Virus record (IMG/VR): IMGVR_UViG_3300035701_000082 | Span: 1-42,374 of that record | Length of the DNA: 42,374 nt | From: a virus | Direction: 5' to 3' (one strand) | Part shown: one piece after another, positions 5,099 through 14,192 of the stretch | Layout of the letters: each line of letters begins with the position of its first letter | How positions within the stretch are numbered: the first letter of the stretch is position 1 | Position numbers and translations under genes: made by a program | Notes under the pieces: model-generated | Database searches by the model: none | Seen by the model: only the letters and a program-made list of their open reading frames with translations | What the model was told of the DNA's origin: nothing

Positions 5099-7494
5099 TG
5101 GACATTCCAGGCTTCATCGGAAGGAACATCAAACTGGGCGGGCAGCAAATCAACCTATACGACTACCAGAAGAAAATTCTGAATGACATGAGCGATTTCA
5201 GAATAATCAACAAAGCACGTCAGATAGGCATAACCCAGACTATCTCATGGGAAGCGCTCGTTTATGCGCTCGCCAAGCCGAAGGAGCTCATCGGCATTAT
5301 TTCGGTCTCCGAGAGGATGTCCAAGGACGTCGTCTCCTATATCGAGGACGCTTATTTTTCATTACCTGAACAACTGAGGATGAAACTCACCGTAGATACG
5401 AAGCAGGAAAAGGTCTACAGCAACGGCTCGAGAATCCTTTCCCTTCCGAACAATCCCCGCACGGTAAGGGGGAAACCATATACGAGAATCTATTTCGACG
5501 AGGTTGCGCACTACCTGCAGGACAAGGAGATAATGGACGCTGCACTGCCAGGACTGTCGAGGGGCGGAAAGGCCACATGGATTTCAACCCCCCTGGGCAA
5601 GCGTGGGGAGTTCTACAGGATATGGACTGAGGCTGACGAAACCGGCATGACCAAGTATGAACTTCCTTATACAGTCTGCCCAGATATGGTCCAGAGGATA
5701 AATCTCCTTCGAGGGAAGATGGACGAAGAGCGCTTCCAGCAGGAATATTGCTACCACAAGGATACGGAATTCCTCACCGAAAATGGTTGGAAGAAATATT
5801 ATGAGATTAAGAATGATAAAATCGGTTGTTATGATTCCAAAACGAATAACTTGGTATTTCTCAATTATACCGATAGAACCGAAAGAAAATCCACAGATAT
5901 GATAGCGTTCGGTTACAAAAACAAGGATGTCTTAATTGTCACACCCGAACATAGGGTTTATCACTCGGTAGACAGTTCACCAGATAAATTCATAATTGAA
6001 AAGGCAGAAGATTGCCGCAAAAAAATACTCGTCAAGAGAACTGTGGATTGGAATGGTGAGGAAATTGCGACAATTAAAATTCCTAAAAAAATCAATAGAT
6101 GCAATACATGCGGTCATACTTGGGAATATTGGAAAGGTCGTTTAGTTGAAAGCAAACGAGAATGCGGGAAATGTTGGTCGTTTGATGTCAAAACAGAGGA
6201 ATCGTTTAATACCTACGATGCTGATGATTTCCTGAGGCTTGTCGGATATGTCGCAAGTGAAGGGTGCATAAACCAAAATAGGGAAACCATGATTGTAAGC
6301 CAAAAAACAGGTGAAAAATCACAAATCATGGGATTGACAATGAATAAATTCGCCAAACCAATGCAATACAAAGGTTACACATCATGGCAAATAAGCGGAA
6401 GGTGGCTTTATCGATGGTTCAGGAAAAATGTCGGAATTGGTGCATTTAACAAGGAAATACCACAGGAATTCATGCGTTTATCAAAGAGGCAGTTGAAACT
6501 TGTTTTTGATGCACTTATACTTGGTGATGGTTGGAAGGAAACTAAATGTGATTGTCTGTCATTCGGCAGTAGAAGCAAAAAACTTGCCGATAACATCATG
6601 GAAATCGGATTCAAACTCGGTTATGTGACTCATATGAGGTTGAAAAAGGATGGGATGTATCAAGTTTCATTTCATAATAAAGGGAAATATGGATGGCAAT
6701 TAAAGAGGGTTATAAAAGACTACAATGATATGGCATACTGTTTCACGGTTCCAACTGGACTTCTCATAACGAGATTCAACGGTAGGATTTCGATCCAAGG
6801 GAATTGTTGCAAGTTCCTGGACGAGACCACTTCGATGTTCCCATACGAAATGATAATGAGTTGCGTGGATGACACGCTGACAAACGTGATTCCGAAGACG
6901 AGGAATCCATTTAATATCGGCGTGGACTTCGGCAAGAAAATCGATTCGAGCGTGGTGGTAGGGACGGAACATGATGAAAGGATGGTATATCTCAGGCACA
7001 TCACGGAGTTCAAGCCGCCTACTACATACACCGAGGTAACGAATTTCCTCATAAGGAATTTCCCAGACTGGAAACCTACGAGGATTTCGGTCGACCAGAA
7101 CGGTCCTGGCGAGAAGGTTTACGAAGATCTGAGGGTTCTTGGATCAGTTGTTCGTGGCGAGATGCTTACGAGGCCGTTCAAGGAGACGCTTATCTCGTAT
7201 CTCAAGGCTCTCATGCAGGACGGGCGCCTTAGAATACCCAGGAACGAGGAACTCATAAGCCAGCTTCACTCGCTGCAAAAAGTCGTGACCGATACCGGCG
7301 TGATGAGCTACAGACATCCGACTTCCGGCGTCACGCAGCACGACGACTATGTATGGGCGCTAGCGCTGGCCGTCTACAATGAGGTCGGGACGGCTTCAGT
7401 CGCTCCTCCGGTAGTTATCAAGGGGTCCGTTTTCAAAATCGGCCAAGAAAACCGGAGAAATAACTGGCCTTTCGCCCGCAAGGTGATTTATTAA
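5095..7494 (+). CDS. terL: Terminase large subunit, interrupted by an intein
   Basis: I choose ATG 5095 (ATGA overlap) over TTG 5077. Residues 40-49 (KARQIGITQT) are a terminase-type Walker A, IYFDEV at about 133-137 is Walker B and WISTP at about 162-166 the coupling motif. After RFQQEY an intein (5749-6804) interrupts the frame, and the extein resumes with CCKFLDE. The nuclease domain follows, with acidic residues in VDFGKK, ISVDQNG and HDDYVWA. The enzyme translocates DNA into the prohead and cuts it. After splicing it would have about 447 residues, normal for TerL. Confidence 0.92.
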   Translation: MMDIPGFIGRNIKLGGQQINLYDYQKKILNDMSDFRIINKARQIGITQTISWEALVYALAKPKELIGIISVSERMSKDVVSYIEDAYFSLPEQLRMKLTVDTKQEKVYSNGSRILSLPNNPRTVRGKPYTRIYFDEVAHYLQDKEIMDAALPGLSRGGKATWISTPLGKRGEFYRIWTEADETGMTKYELPYTVCPDMVQRINLLRGKMDEERFQQEYCYHKDTEFLTENGWKKYYEIKNDKIGCYDSKTNNLVFLNYTDRTERKSTDMIAFGYKNKDVLIVTPEHRVYHSVDSSPDKFIIEKAEDCRKKILVKRTVDWNGEEIATIKIPKKINRCNTCGHTWEYWKGRLVESKRECGKCWSFDVKTEESFNTYDADDFLRLVGYVASEGCINQNRETMIVSQKTGEKSQIMGLTMNKFAKPMQYKGYTSWQISGRWLYRWFRKNVGIGAFNKEIPQEFMRLSKRQLKLVFDALILGDGWKETKCDCLSFGSRSKKLADNIMEIGFKLGYVTHMRLKKDGMYQVSFHNKGKYGWQLKRVIKDYNDMAYCFTVPTGLLITRFNGRISIQGNCCKFLDETTSMFPYEMIMSCVDDTLTNVIPKTRNPFNIGVDFGKKIDSSVVVGTEHDERMVYLRHITEFKPPTTYTEVTNFLIRNFPDWKPTRISVDQNGPGEKVYEDLRVLGSVVRGEMLTRPFKETLISYLKALMQDGRLRIPRNEELISQLHSLQKVVTDTGVMSYRHPTSGVTQHDDYVWALALAVYNEVGTASVAPPVVIKGSVFKIGQENRRNNWPFARKVIY
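5749..6804 (+). other. Intein in TerL with LAGLIDADG endonuclease domain
   Basis: 352 residues. It starts with Cys (CYHKDTEFLTENGWKKYYEI, block A), has block B around VTPEHRVYH, and ends GRISIQGN followed by Cys +1. The internal endonuclease shows two LAGLIDADG-like motifs, LRLVGYVASEG and FDALILGDG, both keeping an acidic residue. A CX2C pair (CNTCGH, CGKC) forms a zinc-finger-like insert. The DNA is much more AT-rich than the exteins, as expected for a mobile element. The penultimate residue is Gly rather than His. Confidence 0.92.
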
Positions 7495-7500
7495 TAACTC
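7489..7500 (+). promoter_or_regulatory. Late-type promoter motif before portal
   Basis: TATTAATAACTC, 18 nt before the ATG at 7519, followed by AT-rich TAAATAT next to the start. One of seven copies of the ATAAATAACTC-type element. Confidence 0.7.
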
Positions 7501-7518
7501 CTCGGAGATAAGATAAAT

Positions 7519-8844
7519 ATGGGAATAAAAGACGGAATACAATCCATCTGGAGCAACCCGAACCGTGGAAAACTTTCTTCGTTCAAAAACAGGTTATTTC
7601 CGAAATCCGAAACCAAAAACTGGCTCCGTGAATCCGGCGTAGTCGATACGAACAGCAACTGGACGTGGAGTTTCGTTGACAAGGAGTTCGCCGACAAAAA
7701 ATATAAAATGATCGAACACCAATTTAATTTTGCTACTTATCACCGATGCTACGAGAGGATACCGAAAGTGTTCCGGTCGATAAACATCCGGGCGAACTTC
7801 GCAATCCAGAGCGGTTTCAAACTTTCCGGCGACAAAGCCGATGTGGACAGGATAAACGCATGGAGACAGAAAGTCAACTACGACATGCATCTTCTGACAT
7901 GGGCAAAACTGTGCTACATAGACGGGAACGTCTATCTTGATGTGAGAAATGAAGGTGAAAATCTCGAACTGCAGGTCATGCCGCCCGAAACCATAAAGGT
8001 CCTCAGAGAACCCAACGGAAAAATCCATGGACACTGCCAGATAATAGACGGAAAAATCAACAAAATCTGGACGGTCGAAGATGGAAAAATGATCCACATA
8101 AAGTGGAACTCCCTTGGGATAAGCCCTTACGGATTCTCGGAGATACGACCCAACCTCGGAGTGCTTACGGACAAACTCGACGCCGAATCGGTCCTTCCGG
8201 AAATCATAAAATTCCATGCTGATAATAGGATAGTCTTCCTTCTCGGAACGCCCGAGCGACCATACAACAAGATACAGCAGGAAGAATGGAAATCCGGTCT
8301 TCAGGAAAGGCAGGTGGCCGGCGACCTGATATGCGGCGGAGACGTGAAACCCGTCGTAATCCAGCCGCAGAGGGGAGTCGGTGATATAATTTCACTCATC
8401 GACCACATCGAGAACCAGGTCAATACCGGCCTCAACAACCCGGAGATTCTCATCGAAGGCAGGTCTGACTCTCAGGGATCCATGATACAGATGGAAAGCC
8501 TTGAGAGGGACGTCAAGACGATGCAGGATGTTCTCGCCCAGATTCACACGAATTACATCTGGCCTTTAATTTTGAAAAAGAAGGACAAAATACCGATTAC
8601 GATATGGAATCCAATGAGCCAGGAAACAGAACTCAGGATGTCGAGAACGATCCGCCAGCTCATCGGCGATGGCAAGGCCCCGCCGGTGATAGACGTCAAC
8701 GAAGCCAGGGACAAGCTTGGATACTCACCAAAGGAACTCGAAAGCGATGCGATGAAGATGGCGAAGTCCATTTCTGCTGGTGGTGACCAGACCGCAAAAG
8801 ATAAAAAACCGGGAGACAAGGATGGGACTGGAAGACCGCCTTAG
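7519..8844 (+). CDS. Portal protein
   Basis: 441 residues, directly after TerL, the usual order. Features fit the SPP1 gp6/HK97 portal family: N-terminal helices (RCYERIPKVFRSINIRANFAI), a beta-rich wing (GNVYLDVRNEGENLELQVMP), long central helices (EEWKSGLQERQVAGDL, VNTGLNNPEILIEGR) and a charged, disordered C-terminus (KDKKPGDKDGTGRPP). A dodecameric ring of it forms the DNA entry vertex and docks TerL. A late-type motif lies 18 nt before its ATG. Confidence 0.88.
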   Translation: MGIKDGIQSIWSNPNRGKLSSFKNRLFPKSETKNWLRESGVVDTNSNWTWSFVDKEFADKKYKMIEHQFNFATYHRCYERIPKVFRSINIRANFAIQSGFKLSGDKADVDRINAWRQKVNYDMHLLTWAKLCYIDGNVYLDVRNEGENLELQVMPPETIKVLREPNGKIHGHCQIIDGKINKIWTVEDGKMIHIKWNSLGISPYGFSEIRPNLGVLTDKLDAESVLPEIIKFHADNRIVFLLGTPERPYNKIQQEEWKSGLQERQVAGDLICGGDVKPVVIQPQRGVGDIISLIDHIENQVNTGLNNPEILIEGRSDSQGSMIQMESLERDVKTMQDVLAQIHTNYIWPLILKKKDKIPITIWNPMSQETELRMSRTIRQLIGDGKAPPVIDVNEARDKLGYSPKELESDAMKMAKSISAGGDQTAKDKKPGDKDGTGRPP

Positions 8845-9127
8845 TGCGCTGGAAATGAAATCCGGCGAGGGAGTCACCGAAAACTCAGGCCCGACTATTT
8901 TCAAATGCCCACGCTGCGGGAAGACCATCGAGTTGCCGCAGGGCGTCACGGATTACGTCTGCACGGATTGCTACACCACGGACGAGTTCAACGTCGACCT
9001 TCTTTCAGATTCTGCGATGTCGTTCACTGGCATGCGCATAAACAAGTTCATCCCCAGGACGGCGAACACTACGAAAAACAAAGACGTCAGCAAGGACACT
9101 TTCATCGACATCAAGAACGGTGTCTAA
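8822..9127 (+). CDS. Zinc-ribbon protein between portal and protease
   Basis: 101 residues from ATG 8822, inside the 3' end of the portal gene, with GGGAGACAAGG as ribosome site. CPRCGK...CTDC at about residues 28-48 is a CX2C-X15-CX2C zinc ribbon. The remainder is polar. It is probably a minor head or assembly protein by position; no family is recognised. Confidence 0.6.
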   Translation: MGLEDRLSALEMKSGEGVTENSGPTIFKCPRCGKTIELPQGVTDYVCTDCYTTDEFNVDLLSDSAMSFTGMRINKFIPRTANTTKNKDVSKDTFIDIKNGV

Positions 9128-9137
9128 TAAATAACTC
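9126..9137 (+). promoter_or_regulatory. Late-type promoter motif before protease/scaffold
   Basis: AATAAATAACTC, 31 nt before ATG 9169, followed by a second AT-rich block TTAAATAT (9150-9157). The longer spacing leaves room for a short leader (ATCAAGTGAAAAT). Confidence 0.7.
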
Positions 9138-9168
9138 TTTAAACAAAACTTAAATATCAAGTGAAAAT

Positions 9169-10161
9169 ATGCCGCTTCCTACGCCATCGAGTGGAGAGGA
9201 CGAAAAACATTTCATGGCCCGATGCATGGGAAACAAAAACATGAACGATGATTTTCCCGACGAAAAACAGCGGGCGGCAGTCTGTTATAGGCAATTTAGA
9301 AAAAAGGGAGATGAAATGAATCGAGAAAATATAGTTTTTGTGAACAGGCCGGTAAAGCTTGAGAAGGTATTGACCGAAGGAAAGGATCCGAAGGTTTTCA
9401 TCACCGGGACTGCGATTGACGAGGGGACGAGCAGGAACAGAGTCCACTACTCTGCCGACGTCCTTGAGAAAGCAACTGCATCCCTGTCGGGAAAACCTCT
9501 GCTTAGAGACCACAACTGGGAAGACGTCAACAGCATAATCGGAAAAGTGACGCAGGCAGAATTTGTCAACAATGAGATTCTTTTCAAGGCCGAGGTCGAC
9601 TCTGCCGAATCGGACATAATCAGAAAGATGGAGAAAGGTTACATCAGTTCCGTCAGCGTAGGATCCCTCATCGACCCGGAACAGGTCGATTACGACGAAG
9701 CGACGGGGATCGTGACGCCGAAGAAAATCGAGTTCGTGGAACTGAGCATAGTGACCGTTCCTGGAGTTGCGAGCGCATCTATAAGTCAGGTGCTTCATGA
9801 GAAATTTTCTTTAAACAAGGAGAAGGAGGTCAGCGCTATGGCTGAAAATAAACCTGAGTTGGACGCTCTCAAGGGTGAGAACGAGGAACTCAGATCGAAA
9901 CTTGCGAAGATAGACGCCGAAAAAGCGGTCAAGGAGAAAGAAGCCAAGGAAGCTGAGTTGAGCAAGCGTATCGAGAAGCTCGAAGGCGCTGTCAATGATG
10001 TTTCTGTGAACGTGAAGAAGCTGGCGGACGCCAGGACCCCAGAAGGTCTGGTATTGCCCGACGGCAAGGACAAGAAAGGCGTAGAGTTCGTCTGGAAAGA
10101 TGCCGAGAAGAAAGAGAAAGGCAAGATGTTCTACCCGAAGCATCCGGAGATGCTCTACTGA
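9169..10161 (+). CDS. Prohead protease fused to scaffold
   Basis: 330 residues in three parts. Residues 1-45 form a small N-terminal domain (SRCMG-like HFMARCMGNKNM...CYRQFRKK) often found ahead of phage maturation proteases. Residues 50-220 form an HK97-type (S78-like) protease with His in LLRDHNWEDV, Ser in YISSVSVGS and the family pattern VELSIVTVPG. Residues 225-300 are a long Glu/Lys coiled coil, the scaffold. In HK97-type viruses this arrangement guides capsid assembly and then cleaves scaffold and capsid delta domain. An internal ATG at 9838 (AMAENKPELD), preceded by GGAGAAGGAGGTC, could yield a separate scaffold. Confidence 0.85.
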   Translation: MPLPTPSSGEDEKHFMARCMGNKNMNDDFPDEKQRAAVCYRQFRKKGDEMNRENIVFVNRPVKLEKVLTEGKDPKVFITGTAIDEGTSRNRVHYSADVLEKATASLSGKPLLRDHNWEDVNSIIGKVTQAEFVNNEILFKAEVDSAESDIIRKMEKGYISSVSVGSLIDPEQVDYDEATGIVTPKKIEFVELSIVTVPGVASASISQVLHEKFSLNKEKEVSAMAENKPELDALKGENEELRSKLAKIDAEKAVKEKEAKEAELSKRIEKLEGAVNDVSVNVKKLADARTPEGLVLPDGKDKKGVEFVWKDAEKKEKGKMFYPKHPEMLY

Positions 10162-10172
10162 GGTGACATGAT

Positions 10173-10616
10173 ATGGCAATAAACGACTGGATAGGACTCA
10201 CCGGACCTTTCGCCGCATACTCGGCGAAGATAAACACCGGAGAAACCATCACCGCAGGAGACTTCGTCAAGACGGTGGGAACGGAAATAACACAGACCGG
10301 AACGATAATGGACAAACTTCTCGTTTCACCGTGTGATGCGGCCGGCGATGAGTTGCTTTGCGTCGGAATAGCCCTTAAAGGCGGAGTCGCCGGGGACGTA
10401 ATTCCGATAGCAACAAGGGGAATTTTCAGGCTGATAGCCAACACTGGCATAACTGCCGGAGTGATGCTGTCACAAACGGCATCGTCTGCCAGCATGAAAG
10501 TAACAGCGGCGGTCTCGGGAGACAGGCAGATAGGCATAGCGCTTACAACGTGCAACGCCCAGAACGACTATGTCCTTGTGCTGTTCCAGCTTGGACCTGC
10601 AGGAGCGGAGGCGTAA
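10173..10616 (+). CDS. Capsid decoration protein (DUF2190-like)
   Basis: 147 residues between protease and major capsid gene. It is rich in Gly, Ala, Thr and beta-strand (GETITAGDFVKTV, VGIALKGGVAGDVIPIATRG, RQIGIALTTCNAQNDYVLVLF). This pattern of repeated short strands matches DUF2190-type head decoration proteins that trimerise on the capsid. AGGTGACATGAT gives the ribosome site. Confidence 0.72.
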   Translation: MAINDWIGLTGPFAAYSAKINTGETITAGDFVKTVGTEITQTGTIMDKLLVSPCDAAGDELLCVGIALKGGVAGDVIPIATRGIFRLIANTGITAGVMLSQTASSASMKVTAAVSGDRQIGIALTTCNAQNDYVLVLFQLGPAGAEA

Positions 10617-10617
10617 T

Positions 10618-11454
10618 ATGAACCGACTGATAGAACTTCTGACGACAGACGCAGAGTCTGAACTGATACCCTCGGCTCTATACAACGAACTGATAACGTC
10701 CGTGAGGGAAAACCTCGTGGGAACGCAGGTTCTGGCGAGGAGAGTGGGGCCTGAAGGCATCCCCGGTTCGACACTGACGGTAGCGCTCAACACCAGGAAC
10801 GCAATGCTCTGTGAAGAGATTGCGGAAGGTGCTGAGTTCCCGAAGAGCAGAGCGAAGGCAGAGTCTTTCGACATAACCCCGAAGAAATACGGCCTTGACA
10901 TACAGATAACGAGGGAAATGATCGAGGATTCAAGGTTTAACGACGTAATCTGGCAGGTAGAGGAAGCCGGATGGCAGATGGCAAGGAAACTTGACACTCT
11001 CATCTGGGCGCAGGTGGAAGCAGGCGACACAGCCGCAAGCCACACGATAACCGGAGCGGCAGCGATAACGGTAGCGAACATCAGCACAGGCATCTCTTAC
11101 CTGAGAGCCGACGGATACAACGCCGACTACCTGATCGTGAGCGCAGCGGTGGAAGACGACCTTCACAACATAGACACCTTCCACGAGGCAGACAAAGTCG
11201 GAAACCGTGAGACCTTCGAGAGAGGACTTGTGGGCAGGATAATGGGAATGACCGTTATCGTGTCGACGCAGGTCACGGCGAACTACGCATACGTCGTCGA
11301 CTCAAGGCATGCGCTTATGCTCGTCGAGAAGAGACCAATATCGATAGAGAACTACAAGCAGGAGAACAACGATCTCGTCGGCATTGCAGTCTCTGCAAGA
11401 TGGGGCGTAAGATACCTGAGAGCCGAAGCGAACTGCGTGATAACCACAACCTAA
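10618..11454 (+). CDS. Major capsid protein, HK97 fold
   Basis: 278 residues. ELIPSALYNELITSVRENLVG is a typical N-arm/E-loop region, DITPKKYGLDIQITREMIEDS a spine segment, and ISYLRADGYNADYLIVS and FERGLVGRIMGMTVIVS the A-domain, with MLVEKRPISIENYKQ and VGIAVSARWGV at the end. These are standard HK97-type features. No N-terminal delta domain is evident, which fits a separate or fused scaffold. It is followed by a strong hairpin terminator. Confidence 0.9.
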   Translation: MNRLIELLTTDAESELIPSALYNELITSVRENLVGTQVLARRVGPEGIPGSTLTVALNTRNAMLCEEIAEGAEFPKSRAKAESFDITPKKYGLDIQITREMIEDSRFNDVIWQVEEAGWQMARKLDTLIWAQVEAGDTAASHTITGAAAITVANISTGISYLRADGYNADYLIVSAAVEDDLHNIDTFHEADKVGNRETFERGLVGRIMGMTVIVSTQVTANYAYVVDSRHALMLVEKRPISIENYKQENNDLVGIAVSARWGVRYLRAEANCVITTT

Positions 11455-11465
11455 TTTCTTAACTT

Positions 11466-11496
11466 TGGGGCCGCAAGGCCCCTTCTAAATTATTTA
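11466..11496 (+). terminator. Terminator after major capsid gene
   Basis: GGGGCC-GCAA-GGCCCC, a 6-bp all-GC stem with a tetraloop (11467-11482), followed by TTCTAAATTATTT. It separates the capsid gene from the next promoter motif. Confidence 0.75.
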
Positions 11497-11502
11497 TAAC
11501 TC
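11490..11502 (+). promoter_or_regulatory. Late-type promoter motif before secreted protein
   Basis: TTATTTATAACTC, 19 nt before ATG 11522. Confidence 0.65.
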
Positions 11503-11521
11503 TTCTGACAAAGAATAAAAC

Positions 11522-13033
11522 ATGAAAGCCTTTGCTAAAAGCATTTTGGCGATTATTTTTGCGGCAGCATTCATGGCAGTCATAACCAGCAGCGCACAGG
11601 CCGCTCCCGCAGTGACGACATGGATCAGCCCGACGAACAATTCATTCTTATCCGTGAACTACACTTTTGTGAACATCACGGCCAGCGAGAACATCAACCG
11701 CTCCTGGGTCGAATGGGGATGGTATAACGCTTCCGCATTCGTCAACATGAGCATGAGCAACAACTCGCTCACGAACTGGTATCTGAACGTCACGCAGATT
11801 CCGAACACGCCTGCAACCGCATGGCACAACTTCACTATCTGGATGGAAAACTCCACGGGATCTAAAGCCGTTTCAGGTAGATATTATCTCAAGATAGACA
11901 CTGTGACTCCGGTTGTTGACCAGATGACGTCCGAGACGGTCGTTTCATATTTCACAAACGGGACATACGAGAACTACATCCAGTTACATGCGAATGTTTC
12001 CGACACCACATCAGTTTCTTGCGGCTTCAGAGTTTTCAATGAGAGTCTCACTGCGGGCAATTCTCCCACGCTCACATACGCACTTACTGGCACGACTTTT
12101 GCAGGAACTCTTACGGCGGACGCTGCGGTGAGGAACTGCACTTATAACCTGACGGCAAGCCAGGTGGACGCACTCATCGGAGACAACGGGGTTTTCATCG
12201 TCCAGGCTTATGCAGTTGACAATGTTTCCAAGACGGGATACACTGCTCACAACGAAAGTTTCGTCTACAATTATCTTCCCGCTGCGAAGTGGTCGATGCT
12301 CGGCGTCGTAGAGGGCAACACCCGCACGAGAGACTTCACCACGAATGTCTCAGGCGGGAACATAAGTTACATCTCGCTTTTCAACAACGCATGGGACAAC
12401 AAAACCTACACGACATGGAGACATGGATACACTTCAAACAACAACACCATGGATAACTCTTCATGGAGCGGATTCTTCGCTTATACTTCGACCAGCTGGG
12501 GTATGATAAGAAAGAACTCAACTACGGTCTCGGCGATAACCCTCTGGGCCTCGCCGAAACTGATAAACCAGACGGATCTCAACTGCACGGCGAACACAGA
12601 GTTTGCCCTCACGAAATATCCGGTGAACTCGACTTACGGAGTCATTGCAAAGAACTCGACCAGTTCTGTCTCAGTCACGGTTAACAACTACACGACAGGC
12701 AACATCACAGTCACGAGCGCATCTGGCGACAATGTCACATTCACATACAAACTGGACAGCGCAAGAAGCCCGTGGAATCTCGTGGGAATGGTCACTACGA
12801 ACACTACATGGGGATTCTCAAACCAGAGCGCAAACATAACTTACGTCAGTTACCTCGATCCTTCAACAGGTTTTTACCAGACGTTCCGAAAGGGATTCAG
12901 CTTCAACGAGAACGTCACCATCCACAGGGGCCAGTCGCTATGGGTGCAGACCGGCATGGATTCAGATTCGATAGTCATTACATACAACGGGACGACTTAC
13001 GTCAACCCGATAAATGTGTCATGGAGCAGATAA
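11522..13033 (+). CDS. Secreted Asn-rich repeat protein (S-layer/adhesin-like)
   Basis: 503 residues. The start is a clear Sec signal peptide (basic MKAFAKS, hydrophobic ILAIIFAAAFMAV, cleavage after AQA). The mature part is all-beta in character with about thirty N-X-S/T sequons. Two related C-terminal domains are visible: KWSMLGVVEGNT...ISYISLFNN and SPWNLVGMVTTNT...ITYVSYLDP. Such domains occur in archaeal cell-surface proteins. It lies in the virion module behind the capsid gene and has its own promoter. It might be a virion spike glycosylated by the host or a protein placed on the host envelope. Confidence 0.75.
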   Translation: MKAFAKSILAIIFAAAFMAVITSSAQAAPAVTTWISPTNNSFLSVNYTFVNITASENINRSWVEWGWYNASAFVNMSMSNNSLTNWYLNVTQIPNTPATAWHNFTIWMENSTGSKAVSGRYYLKIDTVTPVVDQMTSETVVSYFTNGTYENYIQLHANVSDTTSVSCGFRVFNESLTAGNSPTLTYALTGTTFAGTLTADAAVRNCTYNLTASQVDALIGDNGVFIVQAYAVDNVSKTGYTAHNESFVYNYLPAAKWSMLGVVEGNTRTRDFTTNVSGGNISYISLFNNAWDNKTYTTWRHGYTSNNNTMDNSSWSGFFAYTSTSWGMIRKNSTTVSAITLWASPKLINQTDLNCTANTEFALTKYPVNSTYGVIAKNSTSSVSVTVNNYTTGNITVTSASGDNVTFTYKLDSARSPWNLVGMVTTNTTWGFSNQSANITYVSYLDPSTGFYQTFRKGFSFNENVTIHRGQSLWVQTGMDSDSIVITYNGTTYVNPINVSWSR

Positions 13034-13035
13034 TT

Positions 13036-13785
13036 ATGAAAAACTTCATCATAGTCGCATTGGTGGCGCTGATGCTGGTTGCTTCAACAACTGCGCAGTT
13101 GCTTCCCCTGCCTATAAGCGGCAGGATAAGCAACGAGGGAAGCTTGGAAGGAATACAGGTCGACATAAAGAACCTGAACACAGGAGAGGCCATAACGGTA
13201 TTCACGAATGGCAACGGTGAGTATCTGTTCGATTGGTCTAATAGTGTTCAGAAGTGGCAGACCGGGAATGACTTCACGATCACAGTAGGCGGAATAATCA
13301 AGACGGTGAAGTTCACGGGGATGCCAATAGAAGCTGACTTCGACCTGCATGGCATCGTTTGTCCAGTGTGCGTAGAATGTCATTGCGGCTCATGTAACGA
13401 ATGCCCCGCATGCGAGACTTGTCCATCTTGTTCTGAGTGCCCAGCTTGCCCTGGTATCACTTGCCCCGAGCCAACAGTATGCCCAACCCCCCCTGCCTGC
13501 CCTGAATGCGAAGACACCCCCGAATGCCCGACGCCAGATTCATTCTGGATGACGGCGTATCTCCTGCTCTCCGGCATAGCCGGTGCGCTTGTCGGCGGAG
13601 CGGGCGTCAAGTTTGTGTTAAGGAAGGACGCAAAAGGAAATCTCGCCCTTCAAGTAACCCAGCACAAACATGATGGTCACACGGACTACCACGGGATAAA
13701 CGTAGTCCACAAGACTTACTGGCACCCGCCAGGAACGGTGAATCCCATATACGACAAGGACGGAAAGTTCATAGGTGGTAAATGA
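13036..13785 (+). CDS. Secreted Ig-like protein with Cys-rich stalk and membrane anchor
   Basis: 249 residues starting 3 nt after the previous stop. Parts in order: a signal peptide (MKNFIIVALVALMLVASTTA), a carboxypeptidase-regulatory-like beta domain (ISGRISNEGSLEGIQVDI...NGNGEYLFDW), a stalk at about 110-170 with 16 Cys in C-P-x-C style units, a transmembrane segment (WMTAYLLLSGIAGALVGGAG), and a His-containing C-terminal tail. The layout suggests a type I membrane protein with a rigid disulfide-rich or metal-binding stalk. No homologue comes to mind. Confidence 0.7.
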   Translation: MKNFIIVALVALMLVASTTAQLLPLPISGRISNEGSLEGIQVDIKNLNTGEAITVFTNGNGEYLFDWSNSVQKWQTGNDFTITVGGIIKTVKFTGMPIEADFDLHGIVCPVCVECHCGSCNECPACETCPSCSECPACPGITCPEPTVCPTPPACPECEDTPECPTPDSFWMTAYLLLSGIAGALVGGAGVKFVLRKDAKGNLALQVTQHKHDGHTDYHGINVVHKTYWHPPGTVNPIYDKDGKFIGGK

Positions 13786-14192
13786 TGGTCCAGACTCCAT
13801 ACCCGATCAGCGGAACGGTCACTGTAGACGGAAGTCTCTATCAGGGAGCTCATGTCTGGGTCAGGGACATGACCGAAGGATCCATGAAACCACCCATTGA
13901 AGACGTCACTTATTTTTACACGAATGCACTCGGGCAATACCTGATCGACATCGCAAACAACACGGATGCATATGCGGACGGCGATAAAATCAGGGTCTAC
14001 TGCAAGGTCGGAAACATCGAGACGTTCTCCGACGTCAACATAAATCTCGCTGCAGGTTCAGCGACTGTCAATTTTACGATTACGAGAAAATCCGGCATGG
14101 TCGATGGCATGAAGGGAAGCAGACTGGCCACACAGAAAGGCGGCCTCACTTCGAGCAACCTGAACCCCGGGCTTAAGGATGGTATGAGTTAA
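13782..14192 (+). CDS. Ig-like / carboxypeptidase-regulatory-like domain protein
   Basis: 136 residues; the ATG overlaps the preceding stop (ATGA), with a second ATG at 13785. The core (YPISGTVTVDGSLYQGAHVWV...TNALGQYLIDIAN) is the same type of beta-sandwich as in the upstream stalk protein, here without a signal peptide. The C-terminus is basic and Gly/Ser rich. It is probably a decoration or fibre-associated domain. The shared fold with its neighbour suggests duplication. Confidence 0.6.
   Translation: MMVQTPYPISGTVTVDGSLYQGAHVWVRDMTEGSMKPPIEDVTYFYTNALGQYLIDIANNTDAYADGDKIRVYCKVGNIETFSDVNINLAAGSATVNFTITRKSGMVDGMKGSRLATQKGGLTSSNLNPGLKDGMS

Noticed and set aside
7594-8217. Minus-strand 207-codon frame opposite the portal
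   Set aside because: Shadow of the portal reading frame; low-complexity composition without motifs or promoter.
9157-9798. Minus-strand 213-codon frame opposite the protease
   Set aside because: It lies entirely opposite a well-supported protease gene, lacks a ribosome site and shows no family features.
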